Positions 6,448 to 13,445 are shown, counted from the first letter of the stretch. The stretch: 13,445 bases of DNA from Promethearchaeota archaeon (GCA_014729315.1 WJKD01000059.1:1-13445); one strand, 5' to 3'. The notes: a model not told the origin generated them from the letters alone. Made by a program: numbers and translations.

Positions 6448-6589
6448 TTTATTTCTATGATTTTTAGTTTCTTACTTTATTAAAGAAATTTAGAGACCAG
6501 TTTTTGTTGATAAAAAATGATTTAAATCCCTTGTTTTTACTTGTAAAAGCAAGAAAAAGCAAGTGATGCTTAGAGCGTTCCTAGCTAAA
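6448..6589. other. Intergenic spacer with thioesterase 3' hairpin
   Basis: Apart from the possible promoter of the 54-aa gene and the hairpin described at 6530-6563, nothing further is visible. No tRNA-like cloverleaf or open frame of note is present. Confidence 0.5.
6530..6563 (-). terminator. Hairpin / pyrimidine-rich terminator of the thioesterase gene
   Basis: Located 27 nt past the thioesterase stop. On the plus strand CTTGTTTTT (6530-6538) pairs with AAAAGCAAG (6545-6553) with one G-T wobble and a 6-nt loop. On the minus strand the downstream transcript reads CTTGCTTTTTCTTGCTTTTA, a tandem 10-mer that is T-rich. This is consistent with transcript termination or 3'-end protection. Confidence 0.4.
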
Positions 6590-7027
6590 TTATGTCGATA
6601 TGGGCTTGTCTAAATGTATAATTCTATTTTTAATTCTCTCGGGTAACGAAACCTTCTTTCGATTCTTATAATCGTAACAGATCACTAAAGCTTTTCCAAG
6701 AGCTGCTATTTTGTTCGTACCTTTACTTAAAATAGTATACTTCATTTGAAACCGATCGATATTAAGCTCGTTCGTTTTAGCACCAACGAGAATGGTATCT
6801 GGATACTGTAGCGGAGCAATATATTTACACTCTGTAGATGCTAATATGGGGCCGACATGCGCTTTTTTCATATATTCCAAGAAGCCAATTTTTTCAAAGT
6901 AAGCAATACGCGCGCTTTCAAGGTATCTAAAGAACATTATGTTGTTTACATGTTGAAAGGCATCCATATCTCCCCAGGCGATGGGAACTTCAATAATAAC
7001 TCGAAAATTGTTCAATTCTTCGTTCAT
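6590..7027 (-). CDS. Acyl-CoA thioesterase, 4-hydroxybenzoyl-CoA thioesterase (hotdog) family
   Basis: This 145-aa protein is a single hotdog domain, standard for the YbgC/FadM/4HBT group, which hydrolyse acyl- or aryl-CoA thioesters in the cytoplasm as homotetramers. The signature WGDMDAFQHVNNIMFFRYLE (18-37) contains the presumed catalytic Asp22 and the HVNN turn before the long central helix. The strand regions ILASTECKYIAPLQYPDTI and FQMKYTIL complete the fold. Acyl-chain preference cannot be read from sequence. The ATG at 7027 is about 24 nt below an AT-rich TTTAAATATATAA box (7058-7046, minus strand), so transcription is probably leaderless. It is divergent from the LarA-like gene, and the shared 125-nt region with a symmetric operator-like repeat suggests co-regulation. 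Confidence 0.88.
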   Translation of the reverse strand: MNEELNNFRVIIEVPIAWGDMDAFQHVNNIMFFRYLESARIAYFEKIGFLEYMKKAHVGPILASTECKYIAPLQYPDTILVGAKTNELNIDRFQMKYTILSKGTNKIAALGKALVICYDYKNRKKVSLPERIKNRIIHLDKPIST

Positions 7028-7045
7028 TTTGAGAACGCTAAAATA

Positions 7046-7119
7046 TTATATATTTAAAATCATACACTATGTAATATTGGAAAAATTTCTTTTCCAATTA
7101 AAATAACGCTAATATTTTA
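7046..7119. promoter_or_regulatory. Divergent control region with perfect inverted repeat (operator candidate)
   Basis: This lies between the thioesterase and the LarA-like gene. The minus-strand TATA-like box (7058-7046) and the plus-strand box TAATATTTTA (around 7110-7119) point outward to the two starts. Midway between them is ATTGGAAAA (7076-7084), a 5-nt spacer, then TTTTCCAAT (7090-7098), a perfect 9-bp inverted repeat. The 8-mer AACGCTAA also occurs twice in direct orientation, at 7034-7041 and 7105-7112. A dimeric regulator controlling both genes is a reasonable inference. Confidence 0.5.
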
Positions 7120-7152
7120 ACCGATTTTCTACACATTATCTTAAGAAAAAAT

Positions 7153-8691
7153 ATGAAGGAACTTATCTTTTTTGGAGACGATGCTTACATCTACGATTTT
7201 CCAGAAGATATAAAAATCTTTTACGCTAAAGAGCCGTTAGAGCCAATATCTAACAATGAAAAGGCAATTAGGGATGCGATTAATAATCCAATTGGTTCGA
7301 AAAAAATTCAAGAGTTAGTTGATAAAGATTCTCAAATCGCTATTTGCTTCGATGATATAAGTGTCCCTTTACCTCCAATGAAAAATGAAGTGAGGGCAAG
7401 GGCAGCTACCGTGGTTTTAGACTTACTAACTAATCTTGGAGTGAAGAAGGAGAACATATTTTTTATTTGTGCTACTGGATTACATAGGAAATGCACTTCA
7501 AAAGAATTTATTCACCTTCTTGGGAAAAAAATCTATAAAGAATTCTCAGAGCAGATCGTTAATCACGACGCAAGCGACGAAGAATCTCTTAAAAGTTTGG
7601 CAAAAATGGAAAACGGATACGAAGTTAAGATAAATAAACTTGCAGCTGAAGCAGATCTTATTATATATCTGAATGTAACCTTCACCCCTTTAAATGGAGG
7701 ATGGAAGTCAATAATTGTGGGATTAGGAAGTTATGAAACCATCAAACCACATCATTCTCCAGAGATTTTAAGCGAAGGATCATTTATGGATCCGAAGAAC
7801 TCTGGATTACACCGCATCATTTGGGATATGGGTGAGGAAATAAGGAATAAGATACAAGTTTTTACAATCGAAATGGTGTTAAATAATAATTTTTTCAGTG
7901 GATTTTTTAAAAAAATGTATGCTCCTCTGAAAAATAATAATAACAAACCAAGCTTGCTTCAAAAAGTGTTGCTTTCGCTTGCTAAAATCACGCCAAAATT
8001 CCTTAAAGCGCGAATGCGAAAGAATTTAAAAGCAGATTATGGTTTGATCGGTATTTTTGCCGGAGATATAGAAAAAGCTCACAATCAGTCCATGAACCTA
8101 TTAGAGAAACAGATCCTAACGCCGATTGACCGGCAATACGACATTATCGTCTATGGCGCTCCAAATCTAACTCCTTATAATGTAGGTGCCGAGATGAACC
8201 CTCTGCTTCTTCACACGCTCGTGCTCGGATACCTATATAACATGCATAAAGGAATCTCTCCACTAAAAAAAAACGGAATTATTATAGTCTCTAATCCAGC
8301 CTACGAAAAGTTCGATACTCAGCAACATCCTTCATATAAAGATTTCTATTACGATATTCTGAGCAGCGATCTTGATATGTTTAGTTTAAAAAGCGAGGAA
8401 TTGGTTTATCGCAACAATCCAACATATATTAGTAAATATCGATCAAATTTCGCTTATCATGGAACACATGCATTTATGGTATATTATTGGGGTGCTTTAG
8501 GCGAGAAAAACGTTGGAGAGGTGATAGTATCTGGAGCAAAAAATAAAGATACGCTATTAAATCTGGGTTTTCGATATGCTTCTGATTTGGACGAAGCTAT
8601 TGAAATGAGTAGGAAAAAAATGGGTAAAAATTGTGCTATAGCATATTTTTGTATTCCCCCTGTTTTTATTGGGCAAGTCAGTAAAATGTAA
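7153..8691 (+). CDS. LarA-like nickel-pincer-family protein (DUF2088), probable hydroxyacid racemase/epimerase relative
   Basis: At 512 aa it is longer than typical LarA (about 420-430). LarA enzymes interconvert hydroxyacid stereoisomers using a Lys-linked pyridinium nickel-pincer cofactor. Retained here: FDDISVPLP (66-74, the DxTRPxP position), GLHRKCT with His111 (LarA His108), GGWKS with Lys185 (LarA Lys184, cofactor attachment), and ETIKPHH with His201 (LarA His200, nickel ligand). Missing: LarA Arg75 is Val71, and LarA His174 aligns with Val175. About 50 residues, roughly 247-296 and rich in Lys/Asn/Phe, appear inserted between the N-terminal domain and GLIGIFAGD. The cofactor site therefore looks intact while substrate and acid-base residues differ, so lactate is unlikely. 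No larB, larC or larE lies in this window. The start follows a TATA-like box by about 38 nt. The acylase follows 67 nt downstream in the same direction. Confidence 0.8.
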   Translation: MKELIFFGDDAYIYDFPEDIKIFYAKEPLEPISNNEKAIRDAINNPIGSKKIQELVDKDSQIAICFDDISVPLPPMKNEVRARAATVVLDLLTNLGVKKENIFFICATGLHRKCTSKEFIHLLGKKIYKEFSEQIVNHDASDEESLKSLAKMENGYEVKINKLAAEADLIIYLNVTFTPLNGGWKSIIVGLGSYETIKPHHSPEILSEGSFMDPKNSGLHRIIWDMGEEIRNKIQVFTIEMVLNNNFFSGFFKKMYAPLKNNNNKPSLLQKVLLSLAKITPKFLKARMRKNLKADYGLIGIFAGDIEKAHNQSMNLLEKQILTPIDRQYDIIVYGAPNLTPYNVGAEMNPLLLHTLVLGYLYNMHKGISPLKKNGIIIVSNPAYEKFDTQQHPSYKDFYYDILSSDLDMFSLKSEELVYRNNPTYISKYRSNFAYHGTHAFMVYYWGALGEKNVGEVIVSGAKNKDTLLNLGFRYASDLDEAIEMSRKKMGKNCAIAYFCIPPVFIGQVSKM

Positions 8692-8725
8692 AATATAAAG
8701 AATGTAAAAGAAAGATAAAAGTAAG

Positions 8726-8738
8726 TTTTTATTAATAA
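8726..8738 (+). promoter_or_regulatory. TATA-like box of the acylase gene
   Basis: TTTTTATTAATAA is centred 27 nt before the ATG at 8759, the spacing expected for a leaderless archaeal transcript. The acylase may thus be transcribed on its own as well as by read-through from the LarA-like gene. Confidence 0.45.
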
Positions 8739-8758
8739 TTTTAGCATAAAGTGCAAAT

Positions 8759-10999
8759 ATGGAAGATTTTTTAAAAAGCGCTCAAGCAGCATTTCCGATT
8801 ATTGACGGATCCGAGAAAGTAAATGGACTTCAAAAAGAAGTAGACATATTATGGGATAAATGGGGGATCCCTCATATTTTCGCAGAAACGATGGAAGATG
8901 CTTGTCTAAGCATGGGATATGTTCACGCGAGACATCGAATGTGGCAATTAGAGCTTTTTCGAAGGTTAATCTCCGGTGAATTGTCAGAAATAGTTGGAAA
9001 AGGAGCACTTAAGAGTGATATGCATTATAGAATAATAGGACTTCATAGGGTAGCTCGAAGTTGCGCGAAGCGTTTAAAAAATGCAAACTCTGATGTTTCT
9101 CGTGCCTTATTAGCATATGTGGGCGGAGTAAATCAAGGAATTCAAAAAATGACTCAAAATCCACCAATTGAATTTAAGCTCCTTGAACTTCCTATTGAAC
9201 CGTGGAGATTAGAAGATTCGCTAAAAATTATCTTATTAATTGATTGGGGGCTTTCAAAATGGAATTATCCTTTAGAATTGCTGCGCGATAAATTGATTGA
9301 GAAATTGGGAGTGAACAAAGCCGATAAAATAATGCCTCTTTATTCGGGAGTTACGTTCCAAAATCCGACGGGGAGTAATAGCTGGGCTGTTTCACCAAAG
9401 AAATCAAAGTTAGGCTCTGCTTTATTAGCAAACGATCCTCATCTTCCACTCTCTTTACCGGCAATATGGTTTTTAGCTCACATAAATTATCCTGGTTTCA
9501 ATTCAATTGGGTCTACATTTCCAGGATTACCTATGATCGTTCTAGGACACAACGAAAAGATTGCTTGGGGGTGCACAAATGTTCACGCGGACACTATTGA
9601 TCTTTTTAGATTAGAAATTAATCCTAATAATAAAAACCAATACAAATATAACGGGCAATGGATTGATTTTGGGGTTATAGAGGAACCGATAGAAATAAAA
9701 GAAGACGATAATCTAAACGAATTTAAAGTACTTACGACGAAATTTGGTCCTATTGTAAAATTCTACGAATTAGACGATGAGATCTACGAGATCGTTTCGG
9801 ATGATTCGTTTGCCCTTCGATGGTCAAGTTTTGAAACTCGTTTGGAAAACACGATTAAAGGCTTTTTTCTGATAAATAACGCATCCAATTGGGATCAATT
9901 TAGGGATGGACTAAAATGGTTGACTATCAATCCTCAAAATTTCATTTACGCAGATTTAGAAGGAAATATCGGTCTTCATCACGGAGGAAAGATCCCTGTT
10001 CGAAAGTACGGAGATGGGGCTATGGTCACACCAGGAATAGACGATAAATACAATTGGGAGCGAATGTCCTCTTTTGAGGAGATGTGGAACGTATTTAATC
10101 CCGAAGAAGGTTTCCTATGCAACGCAAATTACAACGAAGAGAAGGCTCCGGAAGGAATCTTGCTTGCACAAGATAGATCAGAGCCATTTCGTCAAATTCG
10201 AATTAAAAACTTGCTCCAATCAAAAGAGAAAATATCATTTGAGGATTTTATCGCGTTTCAACTTGATTATTATACGGAAGAAGCCGCATTATTACTCCCT
10301 CAGATGCTAAAATATCTTAAAAAAAACGAGGATATTGCAAAGCTTACAGATCTGGTCGAGTTCTTAGAGAATTGGGATTATGAGTTAACCAAACAGACCA
10401 TCGGGGGAACATTATATAAAATCTGGGTAGAACAAACCATTAAATCGATCTTAATTCCCCTAATCGGTGAAGATATTCTTAACCAATACATGGGATCGTG
10501 TCCTTTTGAGTTAAATCGATTGTTCGAGTTATTCGAGAACGACGACGAAAAGCTTAGTGATTTATTATTTAGGTCTTTTCAAAATACTTTAGCATTTCTG
10601 GAAAAAAAGTTATCGGTTGATGTAAATAAATGGAAATGGGGAAGTCTTCACAAATTAACCTTAACACATCCTTTTTCTTTAGCAGATCCAAAAGCAAGAG
10701 TGTTAAATATTGGCCCGTTTAAGTTTGGAGGAGACACAAATACCCTAAACAACGGATATTACGATCCTTTAAACGATTACCAAGTAATTGTCGGTCCCTC
10801 GTTTAGACAAATTCACGAGTTTACAAACTGGGATAAATCGGTATGGATGCTACCTGGTGGTCAATCCGGATTAGCTTTTCATAAACATTACGCAGATTTG
10901 ATCAAGTTATACCTCAAGGGTGATTACATACCGATGCTGTATAGCCGAAAAGCAATTTCTAAACATTTAGAAGGAGAGTTGAAACTAATTTCCACATAA
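8759..10999 (+). CDS. Penicillin acylase family amidase (Ntn hydrolase)
   Basis: At 746 aa this has the size of the penicillin G acylase / AHL acylase / PvdQ precursor family, which cleave an acyl group from an amide nitrogen. The N-terminal DKWGIPHIFAETMEDA and GYVHARHRMWQLELFRR stretches are classical alpha-subunit motifs. The autocleavage site is Gly205-Ser206 in TGSNSWAV, so Ser206 would become the N-terminal nucleophile, giving an alpha part of about 205 and a beta part of about 541 residues without an obvious long linker. LANDPHLPLSLPAIW (about 223-237), GPSFR (679-683) and PGGQSG (699-704) are beta-chain signatures. Bacterial relatives are usually exported; here family homology begins by about residue 15 and no signal peptide is present, so a cytoplasmic enzyme is inferred. 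The substrate is unknown: N-acyl amino acids, acyl amides or cyclic lactams are all possible. It lies downstream of the LarA-like gene. Confidence 0.9.
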   Translation: MEDFLKSAQAAFPIIDGSEKVNGLQKEVDILWDKWGIPHIFAETMEDACLSMGYVHARHRMWQLELFRRLISGELSEIVGKGALKSDMHYRIIGLHRVARSCAKRLKNANSDVSRALLAYVGGVNQGIQKMTQNPPIEFKLLELPIEPWRLEDSLKIILLIDWGLSKWNYPLELLRDKLIEKLGVNKADKIMPLYSGVTFQNPTGSNSWAVSPKKSKLGSALLANDPHLPLSLPAIWFLAHINYPGFNSIGSTFPGLPMIVLGHNEKIAWGCTNVHADTIDLFRLEINPNNKNQYKYNGQWIDFGVIEEPIEIKEDDNLNEFKVLTTKFGPIVKFYELDDEIYEIVSDDSFALRWSSFETRLENTIKGFFLINNASNWDQFRDGLKWLTINPQNFIYADLEGNIGLHHGGKIPVRKYGDGAMVTPGIDDKYNWERMSSFEEMWNVFNPEEGFLCNANYNEEKAPEGILLAQDRSEPFRQIRIKNLLQSKEKISFEDFIAFQLDYYTEEAALLLPQMLKYLKKNEDIAKLTDLVEFLENWDYELTKQTIGGTLYKIWVEQTIKSILIPLIGEDILNQYMGSCPFELNRLFELFENDDEKLSDLLFRSFQNTLAFLEKKLSVDVNKWKWGSLHKLTLTHPFSLADPKARVLNIGPFKFGGDTNTLNNGYYDPLNDYQVIVGPSFRQIHEFTNWDKSVWMLPGGQSGLAFHKHYADLIKLYLKGDYIPMLYSRKAISKHLEGELKLIST

Positions 11000-11032
11000 A
11001 GGAAAGAATGAACAAACTAGGATTAGAATGAC

Positions 11033-11070
11033 TCTTTTGTCTCTTTTTCTTTATTTAATTTATTTTTTTT
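11033..11070 (+). terminator. T-rich terminator after the acylase gene
   Basis: A 38-nt pyrimidine-rich stretch ending in eight T starts about 33 nt after the acylase stop. It fits archaeal U-tract termination. Confidence 0.5.
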
Positions 11071-11126
11071 AATTATTTGGATTAAACTTTTGAATTATAA
11101 TTTGTTTTGTATATTTATTATCTCTA

Positions 11127-11134
11127 TTTTATAA
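11127..11134 (+). promoter_or_regulatory. TATA-like box of the HEAT-like gene
   Basis: TTTTATAA is centred about 21 nt before the ATG at 11152. No Shine-Dalgarno is seen, so a leaderless message is likely. A second candidate, GTATATTTATTA, lies at 11109-11120. Confidence 0.4.
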
Positions 11135-11151
11135 TTTAGTGCCTAAGCTAA

Positions 11152-11553
11152 ATGCCTAGCCTCAACGCGTTTGACATATTTTTTAAATTTGAAAACAACG
11201 AGCTTGATAAATCTTCGGCGCTTTTAAGTTTAAAATCAATTTTAGAAAATCAAGATAATGGAACTCTAAGAATTGAAGCGCTTCAGATAATTGGGATACT
11301 AAAACCTCAAGGAGAAGAAATGTTTACGATTTTAGAACAGACGCTTATCTCAGATAATCACAGTCATATAAGAGCTCTTGCGGCTAAAATCATTATTGAA
11401 AATTTTCCAGAACGCTCTTACGAACCAATTAAATGGGCATTAGAGAGAAAACAAGAGCATTTCTTTTTAAATTTTATCGCTTGCGTTATTCAGCGAAGCA
11501 AGCGATCAGATTTGCAACGGATCTTAAGCTCGAAAAATGTCTCAAGAAAATGA
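11152..11553 (+). CDS. Short HEAT-repeat-like alpha-helical protein
   Basis: This 133-aa soluble protein is predicted to be all helical. Two or three helix pairs are visible. LRIEALQIIGIL (about residues 39-50) and HIRALAAKIIIENF (about 71-84) have the spacing, the Arg/Ala-rich first turn and the aliphatic pattern of HEAT repeats, with a further pair over the next 35 residues. HEAT repeats are protein-binding scaffolds; partner and role are unknown. The protein ends bluntly with a basic SKNVSRK only 6 bases before the convergent membrane-protein gene. It may be a stand-alone module or the remnant of a longer repeat protein cut off at its 3' end. No catalytic motif is present. Confidence 0.6.
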   Translation: MPSLNAFDIFFKFENNELDKSSALLSLKSILENQDNGTLRIEALQIIGILKPQGEEMFTILEQTLISDNHSHIRALAAKIIIENFPERSYEPIKWALERKQEHFFLNFIACVIQRSKRSDLQRILSSKNVSRK

Positions 11554-11559
11554 AACTTG

Positions 11560-11961
11560 TTAGATAATCCCAAGAACGTAAACAAAAATGACAAGAAGAG
11601 CAATCATATATACGACAAATGTTATTAAGAATTGAACGGTCAGCACGACGAATAAGATCTTAATACGCTTCCGAAATTCTTTTAATCCATACAAATTATC
11701 GTATTGCAAAGCAAAAAGACCAATAATAAAATTAATTAGAAATGCAATTGCGTATGTCCAAGGGGAAAAGCTCGTCAATAACAGGATTATGCTCCATATT
11801 GCGTTTATTATTATAGCTGGCTCTTTTTTCTTCGTCATTCCTCTTAAAGACGCCATTTTAATCATGACAACAACGCCAACCACAAAATTTATTACCGCAA
11901 CAATTATCGCTACGATTAAAAGTAAAAATAAAATTGTTAAAAGATCATCAAATAGAATCAT
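11560..11961 (-). CDS. Membrane protein with four predicted helices, function unknown
   Basis: This 133-aa protein is almost entirely hydrophobic, with helices at about 5-34, 48-64, 68-85 and 102-130. A basic cytosolic loop (SLRGMTKKKE, about 38-47) lies between helices 1 and 2, and a charged loop (YDNLYGLKEFRKRIK, about 87-101) between 3 and 4. The positive-inside rule places both loops, and probably not the termini, in the cytoplasm. No family is recognised. The ATG at 11961 is about 24 nt below a CTTTTAATATTTG box (11991-11979, minus strand), consistent with leaderless transcription. It converges on the HEAT-like gene with only 6 bases between stops and is divergent from the HD-phosphohydrolase gene. 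Confidence 0.65.
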   Translation of the reverse strand: MILFDDLLTILFLLLIVAIIVAVINFVVGVVVMIKMASLRGMTKKKEPAIIINAIWSIILLLTSFSPWTYAIAFLINFIIGLFALQYDNLYGLKEFRKRIKILFVVLTVQFLITFVVYMIALLVIFVYVLGII

Positions 11962-12000
11962 ACTTATACCTAAAATTCAAATATTAAAAGGGTTTTAGTT

Positions 12001-12012
12001 TTTTATTATTAA
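12001..12012 (+). promoter_or_regulatory. TATA-like region of the HD phosphohydrolase gene
   Basis: TTTTATTATTAA lies about 30 nt upstream of the ATG at 12037 and no ribosome site is visible. The transcript is probably leaderless or has a very short leader. Confidence 0.35.
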
Positions 12013-12036
12013 TTATTATTTTCCCGACATGGAAAA

Positions 12037-13425
12037 ATGAAAACGCTTAGCGGTCTTACAGCATCCAAATACATTTTGGATCCAGTTCATGGTCCGATTC
12101 CTCTTACATCTTTAGAAGTAAAGCTAATTTCTCAACCTATTTTTCAGAGATTAAGAAAAATATCGCAATTAAGTATGACTTCGTTAATATATCCTGGCGC
12201 TACGCATTCTCGATTCCTCCATTCTTTAGGCACGCTTTACGTAATGGAAAAGATGTTACACAGCTTGAAATCAGAAATCAAATTACTCTCTTCGAACGAG
12301 AGTGGGTTTAAAATCGCCCAAAAAATGAGGGTGGCTGCCTTATTACACGATATAGGTCATCTTCCTTTTTCGCATACTTTTGAAAAAATCAATAACGAGA
12401 TCACGCACGAAGAGCTTGGAATATTTATTATTTTAAACACGAAAATAAGAGATATCTTGGAAAAAGCGGGAATTAAAGCAAAAACTATTTCTTCGATGAT
12501 ATGCGGGGAGGGAAATTTGGAAGATCCCGACGGTCAAGTCTTGGCTCAATTAACGCCACTTCTTCATTCCGACGCAGATGCTGATAGAATGGATTATCTC
12601 TTGCGCGATGCCTACTTCACGGGAGTCCCTTATGGGAACGTTGACATCGACAGGATTTGCAGTTTCGTTAAATTAGTTAATGGTGAAGTTTGTTTTTCTG
12701 AAAAGGCCCAGCATGCCCTTGAGGACTTTTTGTTTGCCAGATTTCAAATGTATCAGATAGTATATACCCACAAGACTGTTATATTTTACAATTTACTATT
12801 AAAAAAAATCTATTTGGATTATATAGAACCTTACCGAAACATAGTTCCTATTCCTTTTCTTCTGCCCAAAATCCACTCAATTGATGAGATTCGTGAAGAT
12901 TGGATAAAAAAAGATATAAACAATTTGACGGAAGAATTGTTCTTTTATAGCGTTAGACTTTTGTTAAAATCTTCACAGATCAACCCAAAAATCGGAGAAA
13001 ATTTAAGAAAATTGTATAAATGTGTTACCGAAAGAACCCCCGTGAAAAATTGCTTGAAGATAGATTATCTTCCCGAAAGAGAGGAAGATGACTACATAGA
13101 GAGAGAAAAGGCATTTTTTGAAGAAATAAAAAGCTATCCGAATTTGATATCTCACTGGTCGTTTTTGCGACACGACCCTTCAAATCCTATCAAAATTGCA
13201 AATCCCATTGAAAAAGACATAGATAATTATCGAGAAAAGGAACAAATTAAAATTCTTTCTAAACGAAATTCAGAAAAGAAAATCGAATTTTTACAGGATA
13301 GAACAAATTCCTACTTGAATTCTTTAGCAAAACATCGGAATGTACTCATTTACTATTATCATAACGAGAAAAGATCTCAAAGGATAATAAAGAGCTGTGC
13401 AAGCAAATATTTTCCAGTTGCTTAG
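12037..13425 (+). CDS. HD-superfamily phosphohydrolase (SAMHD1/dNTPase-like)
   Basis: This is a 462-aa cytoplasmic metal-dependent phosphohydrolase. Relatives cleave dNTPs to nucleosides plus triphosphate (SAMHD1, EF1143-like proteins), though substrates of archaeal members are mostly untested. The N-terminal DPVHGPI (15-21) and PIFQRLRKISQL (34-45) are family markers. The metal site is H62 (THSRFLHSLG), H104-D105 (AALLHDIGHLPFSHTFE) and D183 (within DADADRMDYLLRDAYFTGV), aligning with SAMHD1 His167, His206-Asp207 and Asp311. All ligands are present, so it should be active. Residues beyond about 260 form a charged helical extension without recognised domains; there is no N-terminal SAM domain. 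A three-codon ORF (ATG GAA AAA TGA, 12029-12040) overlaps the start codon and is probably coincidental. About 20 bases remain after the stop. Confidence 0.92.
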   Translation: MKTLSGLTASKYILDPVHGPIPLTSLEVKLISQPIFQRLRKISQLSMTSLIYPGATHSRFLHSLGTLYVMEKMLHSLKSEIKLLSSNESGFKIAQKMRVAALLHDIGHLPFSHTFEKINNEITHEELGIFIILNTKIRDILEKAGIKAKTISSMICGEGNLEDPDGQVLAQLTPLLHSDADADRMDYLLRDAYFTGVPYGNVDIDRICSFVKLVNGEVCFSEKAQHALEDFLFARFQMYQIVYTHKTVIFYNLLLKKIYLDYIEPYRNIVPIPFLLPKIHSIDEIREDWIKKDINNLTEELFFYSVRLLLKSSQINPKIGENLRKLYKCVTERTPVKNCLKIDYLPEREEDDYIEREKAFFEEIKSYPNLISHWSFLRHDPSNPIKIANPIEKDIDNYREKEQIKILSKRNSEKKIEFLQDRTNSYLNSLAKHRNVLIYYYHNEKRSQRIIKSCASKYFPVA

Positions 13426-13445
13426 TATCGAGTTTTGGTAATATG

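Noticed and set aside
5966..6589. Possible tRNA, other structured RNA or CRISPR repeat in the longest low-coding stretch
   Set aside because: No cloverleaf, no CCA end, no regularly spaced repeats; the stretch is explained by two small ORFs, promoters and a terminator hairpin.
8484..8792. Minus-strand 102-codon ORF spanning the LarA-like end and acylase start
   Set aside because: It lies on the reverse of conserved coding sequence at both ends and has low-complexity composition.
10074..10310. Plus-strand ORF of 78 codons inside the acylase gene
   Set aside because: Fully contained in another frame of the acylase, with no family similarity or ribosome site.
11789..11998. Plus-strand 69-codon ORF opposite the membrane protein
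   Set aside because: Ile/Thr/Lys-rich translation typical of the antisense of hydrophobic helices; the minus frame has coherent transmembrane topology and a placed promoter.
12029..12040. Three-codon upstream ORF overlapping the HD gene start (ATGA overlap)
   Set aside because: Likely chance in AT-rich sequence; the transcript probably begins at about this point, so it may not even be fully included.

Overview
The window looks like a stretch of an archaeal chromosome. It is roughly one third G+C by eye. Several genes have a TATA-like box about 22-32 nt before the start codon, which suggests leaderless or nearly leaderless transcripts, and two genes (3614, 4922) instead have Shine-Dalgarno-like leaders. 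Genes are short-spaced with frequent strand switches, and T-rich tracts follow many stops. Gene content (an HSDL2-like SDR, a LarA-like protein, a cytoplasmic penicillin-acylase-type Ntn hydrolase, a HEAT-like protein) fits an Asgard archaeon of the Lokiarchaeia type. That placement is inference; no rRNA or marker gene is present.

Layout. 1-314: 3' end of a branched-chain amino acid aminotransferase. 512-1939: a TRZ/ATZ/MtaD-type amidohydrolase, convergent with a 12-TM APC permease (3395-2001). 3396-3613: divergent promoter region. 3614-4450: SDR closely resembling the dehydrogenase domain of eukaryotic HSDL2. 4761-4525: small zinc-ribbon protein. 4922-5965: methyltransferase of the cyclopropane-fatty-acid-synthase superfamily, closest to plant coclaurine N-methyltransferase. 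5999-6447: two small minus-strand genes of unknown function, one only 54 aa. 7027-6590: hotdog acyl-CoA thioesterase. 7028-7152: divergent promoter region with a perfect inverted repeat. 7153-8691: LarA-like (DUF2088) protein. 8759-10999: penicillin acylase-family amidase. 11152-11553: HEAT-like protein. 11961-11560: four-helix membrane protein. 12037-13425: SAMHD1-like HD phosphohydrolase.

Most genes are metabolic: amino acid transamination and uptake, heterocycle deamination, acyl or hydroxyacyl chemistry, amide hydrolysis. The most coherent neighbourhood is thioesterase / LarA-like / acylase, with a shared divergent control region and two co-directional genes. The LarA-like protein keeps the Lys and His that hold the nickel-pincer cofactor but lacks two substrate-side residues of lactate racemase, so it probably acts on something other than lactate. 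I see no CRISPR array, insertion sequence, tRNA, rRNA or defence island. Calls are made by recognising motifs from memory, with no database search.
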